Of a DNA stretch of 64,000 nt, positions 12,501 through 27,500 are shown piece after piece. The DNA is from Apoda limacodes (lineage: Eukaryota > Arthropoda > Insecta > Lepidoptera > Limacodidae). The position numbers and the translations under genes are program-made. Each line of letters opens with the position of its first letter. Position 1 is the first letter of the stretch. The notes under the pieces were generated by a model that had not been told where the DNA came from, ran no database searches, and saw only the letters and a program-made list of their open reading frames with translations. The stretch is from assembly GCA_946406115.1 (NCBI GenBank), contig OX291540.1, forward strand, positions 7,746,563 through 7,810,562. The letters are read 5' to 3'.

Positions 12501-15500
12501 TTAGAATTTTTGAAATCAGTCTAGTAGTTTTTGAGTTTTTTGTTACAAACATACTAAAATACAAATCTTTCCTCTTTAGAATATTAGTGTAGATTACTGA
12601 CTCATTATTATTTAAAAAATTTCTTTACCTAGGTACGACGTTGAAATTTGATATATGAATTAACTATGGGATGCAGACAGCCACTAACAAAGAATTTCAT
12701 GACAAGGACAGATTAAGGGGATGAAGTTGTAGTTGAACGTTTAAAGTTAAAACCTATTTTTTTTATGTTATGGGCATAATTTTGGTACAGAGAATAACAG
12801 TTTAATATGTATCAAATCAAATCAATTTAAAAAGGTAATATTTATTTAAAAAGGTTTCTGTGAACACTTTTGAATCGTCAATACAATGTAAACAATGTTA
12901 ATTTCTGCCAATAAGAGTTGACAAGAAATTCTATTCAAAGTAATAATACAATACCTTGTTAATCAGCTAACAAGTATACAATATGTATTGACACACTAAA
13001 TAAGTAATATAAATACTATAATAACCTGGATTAGATTACCAATATGTGATTGGAAGTTTATATATATTAAATTTTTTTATGTTTAGGGTATACATTTTGT
13101 ATAAAAAAAATGTTGTTTATATGGTTCCAGTGAATGTGCTAGTCAGTAAATATAAATATTGCAAAAGTTCACATCAACCACGTAGCCGCACCTCTAAGTT
13201 GTCGAAATGCTTCATTTAATTTTGAAACATGTGCCAACATAACTTGACTTCCTATTTTTATCCCAAGGTAAAAAATCCAAGGGACCAGTCTTTAAGTATA
13301 CTACCGCTTTACTGGCACAGGTTGAAGAGACGATGCTGATGACTCACAACCACCCCCGTCCAGCTTTCAGCATCTTAGATCAGGCTACAAAGCAAAGTGA
13401 TTAAGTATTATCTTATAGGCACCTGACAAACTTTTCAATAGGGTTAAGTTCCAACTGAGCTGCCTCCATCTTCCTAGATTTCCTTGTTTGCATGATACAG
13501 AATATCAGCATCCCGAGCAGTACTGCCGCAGCAATGGCACAAGTCACCTGCAAAAGAAATTGCATTAAAACCAAATCTAGATAAAGCTTGTTTCATAATA
13601 TACTTAACCACCACCACGACACTTAGCTCTGACGGGGTGGTCAGACAACGTTTCACAGAGACGGCGACGTAGCTCAGTCATATTAGGTAAAAAAAGGGGT
13701 CAACCTCGGAATGGAAGATAATAAGCTGTAAATTGGTATAAACCTTTGTCTTGTCGTTCTAAATGTTGTCTCAAAAGTCAAAAATGTTATCGTGTCCGCG
13801 TCTTAAGATATCGAAGGTCAAAGGTCATAGCAACAGAAAGCGAGATATTCACGAAAAACCGATTTTTATTACCTTTGACATTCAATATCTTAAGACGCGA
13901 GGTGAAACCCCTAATATGACAGGGCAATTCCGTACCACAACCGTGATAGGCGGTACAAAAGCGGTAAAATTAAACGAGTCTCTTGTGGTTATTGGGAACT
14001 AGACTTGCATCAACATTTATAACTTTTTATGCTTAGGTACCTTTTGTTTTTTATTTGACTTTTTAAAATTTGTCAGGTTACTTTGTTTCATCAAAAAAAA
14101 AAAAAAAATTAAGCCATATTGTTAAATGTTGAATTGAATATTTAAAATCAGCACCCTCAAAAAACCTATAATTATTTAACCTATAATTACTTTTCAATAT
14201 TTGAAATCTTATTTAAAAATCTTTCCTATTCAAGTACATTTTACAATAGCTGGCGAATGATTCGTTTTAATAGGTGTTCGGGCCATAGTCAAACACTAAA
14301 TTCGTCAGCGCAGCAAGATTTATAATTATATTTCACATTCTTACAAAAAATGTATGAACAATCAAACTGCTGCTGGACCAAAAAAAGCTCATGTACATTA
14401 CACACACAGATACCGACACCTAACTAAAAACAAACTATTCTTAATTAATAACTTCTGATACAAAGATGAATTGAACGTAATATACATATAATATACCATC
14501 ACCAGTGCGCTGTTACATAGCTGTACTAATCGAAACATACTATGTAAGTACCGCCAAGACATGTTTATTTCGGAATTGATGTAGTGGCTCACAGCGACAT
14601 CGCTACGACGCTACACAGCGGGATTTATAAATATAAACGGACATCAGTAGTCATCTAAGTCTTAGTGAACCATAAATTACTTTTTTTACCTTTTTATTAT
14701 ACAATTAAATCTTTTAACCCTAGGATATCCTATCCTATTTATATATCTACTAGCCTGAAGTCCCTAAAGGAGTTGGTGAGCGAAAAGCTAAAATAACCAG
14801 GTTCCGAAAGAGGTTCTGTGTTCGATGCGCGGTAGGTGCTATAATAAAGAAGATCTTTTGTTAACTGGTCCGTTAGTGTACTTATTGCTCTTACTTTATT
14901 TTTTTTATATGGTCATTAAATATGGTCTTACTCACCTAAAAAAATGCTGATATATAATAAATCAGACAATTACAAACAAAATAACATAAAATGACTTTTT
15001 AACCACGACCTACAAAAACCATTATGTTCTTTTTAATGTTTAAAAATCGGCCAAGTGCGAGTCGGACTCGCGCACGAAGGGTTTCGTACCATTATCTACT
15101 AAAAAAATCACGTATGTTGTATGGCAGCCCCTTAAATTTTTTTTTTTTTCTGATTTTTAGTATTTGTTGCTATAGCGGCAACAGAAATACATCTTCTGTG
15201 AAAAACTTTCTAACTATAACGGTTCATGAGATACAGCCTGGTGACAGACGGACGGACGGACGGACGGACAGCGAAGCCTTAGTAATAGGGTTCCTAATTA
15301 CCATTCAGGTACGGAACCCTAATAATTAATTATTAATATACAATTAATACAATCAACTAATGGTATCATTACATAGGTAGTGAACGAAACTTTAGATTGA
15401 CATTAAACATATAGTGTGTCGTCGCTTTAGATTTTAAGATAAACAAAATCAATTAAAAATTACAAAACACCAAACAAAAAATTTTTAAGGACCCTTTTCT

Positions 15501-18500
15501 ATTACAATGGTGATACATTAAAATCCAACTATTATAGCCATTGGCAAGTGAATCCTTAAACGTCAATTGCCGTAATTTAAGTATGTCATTACAAAGTATT
15601 CTACTGCCGCACGCTATAACGCCAGTGGCTTAGAAATTAAGTAAATACTAAAACTTACTTGCAAAGCTATTTCCAGTTTGTTAATGGGTCGGACGGGCAT
15701 ATCCGGGGCGGCAGGCATCAGCACATTGAGGTATTCACTGTACATTGGTTCGTAGTCCTCAGTGCCAGCTGTACACAAAAAGACATCAAAACACATTAAA
15801 CGAAACCATATTATATGTACTTTGAGTTTTCGTTTCTAAATACCTACTGTTAGATGTTTTTATATGAAACACAAACAACCCGCAAGGCTTTTAAAAATAA
15901 AATTAATTGCCTATGATAACCATAAGCTACAAAACAGAAAAAGTTCGATCTAGTCAGATTCTGATGATTGCTGTTCAGCAGCAAATTGAACAAATAAATA
16001 AAGTAAGACATATTCCGAAGTTATTATTTTATTTATTACATTTTTCATAAATTTTCTAATAGCTTTTAATATATATATAATTATTTACAAAAATCCTCAA
16101 CGTGCTTCCATTTTGCAATAGGAAGGCTATAAACCTGAGGTAAATGTCCATATCTGTATTGTGGATGTCAGGCACACATACACAGAATAATATTTAGTAC
16201 TTATATGTATGAAATTTACGGTAAACGTCTCTCTAATGTTGCAAATTATGAATTGTTTTTTGTTTACTCGAAAAAGAATAAAATTGTTAAATAATATATA
16301 ATCTGAATCCTCGTTCGGGATAAAAAATATTCTACATAATTTTCAGTTCCTCAAGCCATCCCCGCGCCGAAAATCATGTCACCCAGTTGCGTCATTGCAC
16401 TTCTATATTTTTCTTCCGACTTAAATTATAAACATTAAAATTTCTAAACTTAAGCTTAAAACTTATTTTTTTTATACCACGAAGGTGGCAAACAAGTTTA
16501 TTCATTTTAATCAAAATCATTGGCGTCCTCATAGTTGTCAAAATTGTACTTGGTACAAAATATACATGTACTATTCTTTTATCGTTAAATCAAGATACAT
16601 TATTAAAAAAAACCGAAGATTGTAAGATATAATCGTAGTCTTAAAATTAGTAGTAAATGCCGTAAATCACTATGATAGTTTAAAATATACAAGCGATTGT
16701 CACTGACAAACGAATTTAAATATACATTTCACAGTGTATAAAATGTGTGAAAGTCTTATTTGCTTTGTTTGTGAAGCATCTTTATACACAAACCAAACTA
16801 TCAGTTAGAAAGATAAAAAAGATAAATAGTTACGGCCCACTGTTATAGTTTCACTTTTTATACTATGCCAGAAGTTATCACTTATGTATGTATACTTTGC
16901 CGGTATAATAGCGACACTGTCTGTCTAAACTGATTTTCGATATTGGATGTCAATATCGGAATTCCGATATCAATATCGGAATTCCGATATCAATATCGGA
17001 ATTGAACATTTTTGTAATAAAGTTTAATTGGCTTCAAAAAGATTGATGTTTCAAAGCATTTTCTTTTCATATATTGCAAAATCAATATAAAAAACAAACA
17101 GACATCCTGAAGCCTCTAGCCTAGTGTATCGTAGTCGAGAATGATCGTAGAAATGTTATTATCCGACCAAATAGGTAAGTTACACTTTACTTGGTAAAGT
17201 TATACATCAAAGATAACTGTCTGCTCGATCGAAAATTAGCGTTTTAATAATCGCTATCAATTTAATACACTCATAGCTAAAGCTCATGATGATCAAACAA
17301 TCAAAACAACATGAAACTGAAAGCATTTTAATAAGAGATATAAGCATTAATTAACTAAGAGAGATAATATTAGTTTAAGACTTATATTATGACGTATATA
17401 ATAACATGTACTATCAAATTTTTCATTATACCATTTTAAATTCTACAAGAACTCAAAATCAACTTAAGTAAAATAACCAAGAATGGAATCACGAACTAGA
17501 TAATACATAAATAACATCACTCCTGTTTTCTAAGAGGATTTCCTAATAACTTTTACATGCATCAATACATGTTCAGCGGTAGGTCTAAAACTCGACTTAC
17601 AAGAGTATAAAACTACTAATATACCCTTTTTTTTTAAGCCTTTATTTTGTTAGTATGTTCGTAGGATCTCCTTGTATGCACTTATGTTTAAAAAACTCAT
17701 ATTTTTTAAAAAAAAAATTAAAATCAACCTTATTAAAATAATCAACAATTACCTAGATCAAATAAAAGTAAAGATGATAAGGAAAAAAATACTAACGAGA
17801 GACTATTTAGAAGGCTAAAGCTGAGGGCAGGCTTTAATGACTCGAGTTTGTAATTTCTGTATTGCCCGTGTTACACAGAATGTTTTTCATCACATTAAAG
17901 AGTACAAAAAAAAACAGAATTGAAATGACGGAAGCATAGGTATAAAAACAACTTTTAAGAATTTATGAATTAAAACAGTTTTGGCTGAAGTTAAAAGTTG
18001 TAATTTGGCGCGTAGTTCATATCTTGAACAACTGATGGCGCTTTTATACACACTTAATAACATACTTGATAGATAAAGTACGTAGAGCGCGCGCGGTACG
18101 CACAGGACAGGTTTCATGTCATTATCGCCCGTGGGTTATATGAATGGCCGTTTTGCCTTGAATGTAAAATTTACAACGAAACAGCCTATAGGAATAATTA
18201 TGGGGTTAAAACCAGTTTTGTCTGCATGTAATAACACTGTCTACAAGTAAGAATGATGAAAAACAACAATTTTTTTTTAAAAGCATGCGTTTCTCTTAAT
18301 AGTGTTTTATTATAAATCTGAAGGCATTTTATCTAAAAGTTAACTTTGACTCCTGCTCATTGTTTTAAAATTCAGGAATTTCGTGTAAAAGTTAGCTTTA
18401 GATCCTACCATAAAAATATCCCGCTGATATGAAAACACACGAACTTTCTACACTGACAGCCAACAATGATGTAAGGATACGTGTAATACTGTCTTCGATA

Positions 18501-21500
18501 GACTCATATCTCTATCTCTATTTTCGAACATAGGTTTTTAAGAAATCCTCAAATATCAAAATGGTACCATTTCTCTATTTCCTTTTCAAGTTAAAAGAGA
18601 AATGTGTAATCTACTAAAGCGCGATAGTAGTAGATATTTCGAATCTATGAAGTTAGTGTAGTCTCCTGCTATCAATATAGTATAGCCTAGTTTACCACTT
18701 CCAAATCAATAACTCTTTTATTTATGTTTGTATGAATGAACCAAACGCAATGGCTGTAATGATAGATAAAGAGTTAATGAGACAACATTACGTTTCACAT
18801 ACAGAGAACCGTGGGCTGGCAACATTCACGCTTTATTTAATCCCAGTTAGAAAATTTTACTAATTCCGATATTACGATATTGGACCATCTAGTATCGGAA
18901 CTATAATATCGGACAAAGCGTTCCAAGATTCCGGAATTACGATATTCCGAGATTCCGATATTTATGCCCTAGTCTGAACGCGTTGAAGATCACGCAGATA
19001 GCTTCCAAAATTGGCATCTAGGCATTCCACCAGTAAGGAGGCAGCACGCCAGTCACCCGGTGCGATCTTTTCTGCGGTGCTAGTTTAATGAGCTATTAGT
19101 TAGTTTATTATACTGAAACCGTGAATTCCTTTTTCAAAAAAGAACTATTGATTTTGAGACCGTAAGCGGAATAACAATTGAACTTGAAGTGAATTGAAAG
19201 TGCAGGCTACTTCACATGCCATATTTTCCTGATTCACTTTAGAATTGGTCGCGGTCGATGTCATGTCATGATAATTTAGAATATCAGACACATGGCATGT
19301 TGATGACGTCCTCCATGGAACAAAACGTATAACTTTCCGGATGTAATTAAATATTAGTATCAACTTATACAAATAGTATGTATTTGATTATGGTTAGGCT
19401 TTGTTAAATGCAAAATATTTACAACTGCATGGCTGCATATTTGCCGTACAATATGACAACTACAAAGCTTAGTCATTGTGAAGTTAGAGTTACTAAACTT
19501 ATAAAAATCTTATGTGGATGCACATATTTGTTTCTAAATCTCGCACTCCGCCACGACTTCGTATTTGTGTCTTAAGCCTTAACCCTAAATTATAAATAAA
19601 GCATAGCCTTTATCCATTTAGAACAATGTAGATTTCTAACAGTGAAATGCAAATCGGTCTAGTAGTTCCGGATATACAAGATCCGCTCTCTCACTCTTTA
19701 TAATATAAGTATAAAAAGTTTCTTGTATGCTCGCTTCAAGAAGCTAGACTCACAGCTGCAAAATAGTGCGAATGTCTGGAGGAATGAAAGACATAGGATA
19801 TTTTTTGTCCCGAGCCGCGGCTTCGGGTCATTAGTAGCTAGTAGTAGCTTGAGGTACATAGAATCCTATTTATTTATTTATCCCGAATAATAACTTCTTA
19901 AAAATATCCCTTCACGCTGAGCCCTTTTTGCGCATGCGAAGTCGCGGGGAAAAGCCAGTGATTAATAGGATAATAAGATACAAAACTATATAATTATGCA
20001 TTATATATTTATATATAGTGAGAGAGCAGTAACTCACTTGTTTTTATGTATTATACATTTTTTAGTGTTTTTTACTTTCGCATGTGCGCTATTTATGCTG
20101 ATATTTTCACATATACCAAATTGTCTGCCATATAATAATAAAATGACTTGACAACTGTACGTGCACGCTACCAAACAGATGTATGTATGCATATTTAAAA
20201 TTATTATAATTTGCAGAAGCCTTCGAACATCTAAAATATTGTTTAAACACATTTTAAATTTAAGAACATATAGCATAGCATAAAATGAATTCGCAAAACT
20301 TTGCATAGATAACAAGAAACGAAAGAACAATAAAGACACATACAAATAAATAAATAAATATTTGCAAAATAAACATAGCTACTAGCTGTACTATAGATAC
20401 CAGACAACGGATACAATTATTTTTTTCATAAATAAAAACACATAGAAAAAATGCTCATCACATAAGTTTGTCTTGTGTAGGACCAAGCCGCATCTCACGC
20501 ATCAGTAGGAAGTCACTACTACGAACAGCGCCAAGGAACAACCAAATTTTATTATTACTCTTTCCCGAAACTGAGCATTCCTGTATTTCGTTTATTTTAA
20601 AAAAAAAAACAGTTACTACAAGAAAACATAAATAATAAAAAGCTGGGATTTGAATTAGGAACTCAATTCTAATACAAATAAAAAGCGTTTGCACAAATGT
20701 ATCTTGGCAAATCTGCAATATTATTCTTAATTTTTCTGCTAGCTTAATATCACAAAAGTGAGCCAGTGCACAACAATATGTTTTCCTTGTTCTAGCTAGA
20801 CACTTCATTTACTAGACATTCGCAGCAAAATGACACTAATCACCGCATTTGCTATATTCGCTGTAGCTTTAACTGTCAAATAATAAAAGTAACTTTCGCA
20901 ACAGGACTCGATATATGCACGATCACGTTGCAGTTATCGAGACACTGGGAATAACTAATACCTTGCCACAGTAACTATAAAAGTCTAAGAACTTCAAAAA
21001 ACACACGATAACATTAATAACAACAAATGCGAATCTATAAATGAAGCAATATCATTAAAAAAACTCGACACGGTTCAGATTTGTTTTAAAAATTTGCTTC
21101 TACTTTTTATTTTCTAGTTTGCGGGAGTTTCTTATTTGTAGGTATAAGATCATATCTTCTAGACCAGTGAGCAATTCGCAGGAAGCTGTAGTATAAACGT
21201 TTTTATCCGACCAAATAAAGAAATCATTTTATGTATTCTTACTAAATAATCTAAACCTATTTATTATTACTATATATATTATACTAGGTATATATTATAC
21301 TATAACGCTACTCCTGAAATTCACACCTATGGCAGAAGTTTGACCTGCGGCTCGATTCCTTAAAATGACAGCTAACAATTCTCGTTTGAAATCCATAGAA
21401 ATAAGATATACATTGCGCATTTGAAATGACAATGTACATCTTATTTCTTTGAAAAAAGATTAGCAATCTTTTGCGGAATCGATGATAATTAAAAAATAGT

Positions 21501-24500
21501 GTTTAACTTACGTATCAATTCCACGAAAAGAGTGTAGTTGTGTGAAGTATCCAGCGGTCCATCCTCAGGATTTATTTTCGCTACGACGTCCCTGTAAAAA
21601 ATAAACTAATATAACAGAAAATTTAGTAATTCATACTTTTAGCATTATTCAAATAAACAAACGTTTTCTGTTTGCCGTACAACTGAAACCTAATTAAAGC
21701 TATTTACCTAGTGGTTAAAGGAAAAATATTGAAAACAAATCGACACCGCAGTTGCTAAGCTATACACTAGCTTTGTAGTAAATTATGAAATCATACCTTC
21801 TTTTTCTGCTGCTTTCAGCGGGCAAAACGGTAGTGGTTACAATTTTTTCCGGCATTTCTTGAAGAGGCATTCTATGACATCGACTGCAATTTTCTGGCGA
21901 TGGGAAGTTTTTGAGGGCAAGACCGTCACCCATTATTAGCTGCGATTCATCAGGAAATTCATCACTGAAAGTATAGGTAGAGTATTTGTTGTATGTTATA
22001 GTCAAAGGGCAAAATCTGTAAAAACTAAGGATTGACTAGTCAAAGCTCAATTCATAGCAACGTTACTTTCATATAAAAGTGCTTCTAAATTGGTTTTTCC
22101 CATACACTCCGAGTTCTATAATCTGTCCTATGGCCTGCGCAATAGTCTCACAAAGTTGGCCACACTTCTGAAAGAGACCAAGCGAACCGGTGGTCTATTT
22201 CCTTTCAATGTCCGCCATTTTGTTTGTTTATGTTTATTAAAACAAGTGGGAAAGAGAGAAGAGACTATAGTTTCGCTTTGTCTATGCAATAACTTTGCGA
22301 CCATTCTTTGTTAAATTTCTAATTTACTATGTACGTATCTAAAGGCTCTTGCCGTTAAGTCGGTTGGTGCCGCGAGAAAAAAAGAAGTTACTTGACACAC
22401 ATTAATATCACAAAAATTACATTACTTTGGCAGTCAGGTAAACTCAATTACTTTTAAAAGGCTGCTTAGAAGTCATAAATAGACTCGAAAAGCATATCTT
22501 TGATTTCACTCAGTTGCAAACGAAATATGTCTTTTAATATAAGAAACTTATACAACAGATACTATTGCGTAGTGATTTGAACACTACATGACTTTTTAAA
22601 GGCTACTTACGTGTTATATATGTGTTATATATATATAAGCACCTAAAATATATGCCTTTGTCATTTCGCAGTCATGTAAATCCTACAAGGCTACTTACAT
22701 GTTATAGATAAGCAAGAAAAAGATATATCTGATCTCTTGCAGTAATAAAAGCCCAACAACACTTCTGAAATACAAGGAGTATTTCAATACTGTTTTTCAA
22801 GTTATATTGGGGCAACACTTTTCATACTAACTTGGTGAAAACATCACTGATGTAAGCAGCAAAATCGGGAGATGTTAAAGTCTCGTTGTATTGGAGCACT
22901 TTGACATCTTTGGGTAGCGGCATGGTGTTCCAATCTGTATGAAGTGGCAAACGTATCATGTAAATCCTGAAAAAGAAAAGGATAAGATTCCTAATTTAGA
23001 AAAAAAGGAAAAGTATGAAATTAGGCTTTTTCTTACACGAAAAAGGAAGCTAGTTTTGACGTGAGAGAAAAATCCTTGGCAGGGAGATCATTCAACAACT
23101 TAAGTAAGAACTTAACTTAAATATTACCTGTAACAACAAATGGGTCCGTTTCTCTCCGATACCCGAGGCATGTAGAGTTTAAACATGTATTTAACATTGT
23201 CGGTTATCTGAAATAGCATAATATTTTTTTGAAAAAAAGTGTCATAAGGGACCTATATAATGTATTGAGGGCGAAAGCGATTGTTTGAATCTAGAGACAA
23301 GCAAAAGGATTCTAGAGTAGAAACCTAAGCGTCGCGAGGGATTCAAAGAACGTCGCTAGAGGTTAAATAATTTTGGTACCGTGTGACATACTCTGCTTTT
23401 CATTTCCCTCTGAGAGAAAAATAAATAAGAGATGCCTTTAGTAGCAACGAATATTTACATAACCAAATTACAAATTTATATTAATATTAGATACGTTTTC
23501 GCAATTTTGGTAACCGGTCGCGGTTGTCGCCGGTTTTTATTTCAACATCAAAGGCGATGACCGACTGCACAAATAAAATAAATGTTTAGGCAGTAGTCCT
23601 ACGGTGTACCCACCTTACGCCAATAAGGTCTAGGTGGTGAGTCTGGCGGCGCTGGTTTTGTTTTACAGTGGTCTTCCGCTTCCTTACCACGTTTTCTTGT
23701 ACGTGTTAAAGCACTCAAACGAACTGTGTATTCAGTGTTTGGTGGTAAGTCTTCAAATCTATAAAAGAGAAACTGCATAAACGAACAAAACAGCAGGCAG
23801 AAAGCAGGGTAAATTGAACTCTTGGTCAAAGCAATGTTAATAAAAAAAACTTTTTAACAAGAAAAAACAACCGGCTTCAAAAAGATGCACTAAAAAGGTA
23901 AAAATAATTACTATTTTCAAAAATCTGATCTGAATTACAGTTTCTTATAAAAAGTTAAGATAAGTTTTTGAAAAAGTAATTATTTTTACCATTTTAGTGC
24001 AGTTTTTAAAGTCGGTTCTTTGTTCTTGTTAAAAAGTTTATTATTATTTACTTTTGAGTGATGAACTGTTTTTTTTCTAGTACACTAAAAACATCATACC
24101 CGTACGTAACAAAATTTTATACAATCATCAACATAAAGTTTGACCAGTTCCAAATAATTTTTTTTTTCTTCAAAAGTTTAAGTTTTAAATTTTGCTACAT
24201 TAATATGGGGCCACCTGGGAAGTATGGGTATACTATTAAATAAAAAAAAAAGAATTATTTAATCGAGCCAGGCGTCTTCGAGTAATCGGGGAGCATACAT
24301 AAAAAAAAAAGATTCCGACAAATTAATAACCTCTTGCTTTTTTGAAATCGGTAAAAAACACACTTCATATGTCGTCTTATTAACCTATCTACTGTACACT
24401 ATTGTAATTAAATTGCAAGAATTGCGTTTTAAAGCTTCTTCAAATTTGTTGGTCTGTCTATCATATGCTCCTAGTTATTACGCTTTATATGCCAGCCAGA

Positions 24501-27500
24501 CAGACAATCTTGAATGCAGCTGTAGTTTTAAATTTAAATTAAAATGTAGATATAAACTTCTAACGTTTGCATAAGGTTTTATTTATTATTTAATAAAAAA
24601 AATATTTGGTATTTTCCTGTGATTATGGTACCCTGTTTTGCCTAGCCACAGTTAATAACCACTACACGAAGTGGCCACTCTCCGCCGCTGTTTCGATGTG
24701 GACGCCGTCCGTCATGCCTCTGCGACGATCCTGACAGTCCGCGTAGTGCCCCCCCCCCCCCCCCTTACCACAAAAATTTTAGCGTATAGACACGTCGTTT
24801 ATTTTTGTAATGTTCTTTTTTCCTGTCAGTCAGTGGGCTTTCCATACGTCTTTACTTAAATAAACCTGCAGACGTCAAAAGACGTATGCAGATTTCTTCA
24901 CGATGTTTTCCTTCATCGAAAAGTCATTGGTGTTTCAATGTACTTTGGAAATTAAAAATAAAACTCATAGGTACACGCCGGGCTCGCCCCTCAGAACGCG
25001 AAACGACTTATAGTGTTTGCAGTAATGTCTACCCGCGGGGGAAGCCTCGGCTTGGGGCGTCCCTTCGACCAGCGTGAGCCTCGAACCCGAAGGTAAGTCA
25101 GCGCCAGGAGTGCGAGTGAGTGGGGGGCGAGAAGCGCCCCGGATACCTCGCGTATTCGTGCGTTCCCTGACGAACCCGGGGACGTCGGCGTCGTGTTAGG
25201 GTGGAGGCCCTATTAGGGGAGGTCGTTAAGACTAAGGCCGCTATCCGAATAGCGAGATCGTCATCTGGGGCCGTTAGTACGTACATGTAATTTCAATTAA
25301 ATTATATGTACTGCTATTAAAATAGATAAAAAAATTGACCAAAATTAGCGGAAACTTTTTGATTTTTATAGCATCATGTTTTTGCTAATATCAGTCCTTG
25401 GAATTATAATGTAGTACCCATAATTATTTTTAGTAATAATTTGGACATGATTTTCTCACTCAAATCTAATTCTACTATCGGCAATTTACCTTCAGGCCCC
25501 ATCTTAAGGAGCAAATTATTAACAAAATCGGAGACGGAAGATGCGTAAGTAATAAGGCTTATAATAATATATCTTTCAAAATGTCTAATATTTACTCACT
25601 TTGCCTCTTTTGAATCATTGGTCTTGAATTTCGGAATGGGTCCCCATACGTCTTCTTTTATTTCGCCATTTTTATCTCTGTAGCGAGGCGATTTACCAGT
25701 CAGTTCCATCTAAAACATGTTTGTTATAAGGTTGTGCGGCGTTACGGGTCGAAAGGGGAAAGGCGAGGGAAAAAACATGCTATTAAAATAGATAATGAAG
25801 GAATAAATCTATATATTTTTTATTTTTTTGAACCAACAATAAGAAATGAGGCTCTAATTACCTTTGTATGGACAAGTGAATAACGAGCGGAATCTAAATA
25901 GTAGTTATTTCGGAGATTGCTGCATGAATAATTGTGTTGGATGAACCGATATATATTGCACATAAAGTTTTACTTAATAGATAAAAATAGATTTCCAACA
26001 ACTTTACAAAGGCGAACACTTACAAAATATATGTTAAACATTCAACTTAATGTTTTTGTGAGTTTTTTTTAAAAATGAGATGAGACTGAGATGGAATTCA
26101 TGACATATAAATTATTGCCATTAAAACCAAAAGTGTGATACTTATTTGATTATTGTAACACGTCACTTTCCACTCTGTTCAACAATCTACCGTTTACAAT
26201 CAACCATATTCTAGAAAATCCGACTTTTATGACGATTCTGGAACGCCAAGCATGCACATACCTATTAGTTATATATAATATATAATAGACTTTCCTAATA
26301 GCTTCTTTTATGTACACTTACCGTATACCCCTTTATTTCTGCATTAGGCTTTAGCGGAGTATCCCAAACCAGGCTTATATCCCTCAAACCACAAATAATT
26401 TTAAAGTTGCTGGGCTGACCGGGAATACCATCCAAAGTAGCAGCCTCCATTTCATGCGACCACGAGCAATTTCCTGTATATTCCGAGCCAGCACATACCT
26501 AAACAAAAGCAATTTTTAGTTTGGTGAAACTATTATAATAAACATCTAAAAAACAGTCAATATGACTCAATAAGAAATAATAAAACAAATAACTTTTACC
26601 TTAAATATATATGTGCTATGTGGTTCTAAATCGTCAAACATGTAAGGTAGATTTTTTGGATCTTTTGGATGATATGCCTTCTTCGTATCATTTTCATTTT
26701 TTTTCTTTGCTTCCAGTAAATAATAATGGATCAGATGTCCCACATCATCTGGTGGTTCCTCCCAACCAATAGTCACTGAAGTAGCCGAAAATCCTTTTAT
26801 AGAAATATTCGGCACTAAATTCGGTTCCCTTTCCAAGGTAGTACCATTTTCAGTTTTATTTTCCGACCCATACTCAGTATTTACCTTCACTTTGATTTGG
26901 TATGTTGTTGATTTTTTCAAATCGCCCACAATAACTGATGTGTTGCTACGGTTAATTTTTTTGTTGTACATAATAAAGTTATCAGAAGGGTCGGAGCGAT
27001 AGGAAAGTTCATAATTTAGATCTGCAGCATTATAAATTGATACATTCCATTTTACGTACAATTCTGTGGGACTGATAGCTACGACTTTATCTATCGCTAT
27101 AGTTGGTTGATCAAATATAGTAACGTTTATTTCACCATAAATGTCGTCGGTAACTTGACATTTATAAGTCCCGCTGTCAGAATCAGCATTAGTGATATTG
27201 AAATTGAAATAACTTCGAATTTGTTTTGGGTTTGTTGGGTCTGGTATTGCAATCCTGGTGTGTTTATTATTGTCTTTCAACCATGTGACTTCAGTCTTGT
27301 TATATGCTGTTAAAAGAAAACACAAATATATAGATAGATATTTGTGTCTACAGCTAATGTATGTATATATCCTAACGTCTTATCATGGGCTAAATACTTA
27401 CCCATATCATAATGTGAGAGACAGCCTTTTTTTACCTCTAGTTTAGTCCTGCGTGATAGATGGTGAGCTTATCGCCGCAACACAGCTTCCGATGCAGATT

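Larger units (their letters stand above)
15769..21511. other. Largest Ptp69D intron seen (5.7 kb)
   Basis: It holds a CR1 scrap, the palindromic array at 16951, the related cluster at 18860 and a degraded family B SINE at 19545. The rest is AT-rich sequence with no frame, splice-bounded exon or RNA gene that I can support. Confidence 0.6.

Noticed and set aside
25600..25709. In-frame ATG at the start of a Ptp69D exon as an internal translation start
   Set aside because: The exon joins in phase with the one before it, and the methionine falls inside the third FN3 domain.
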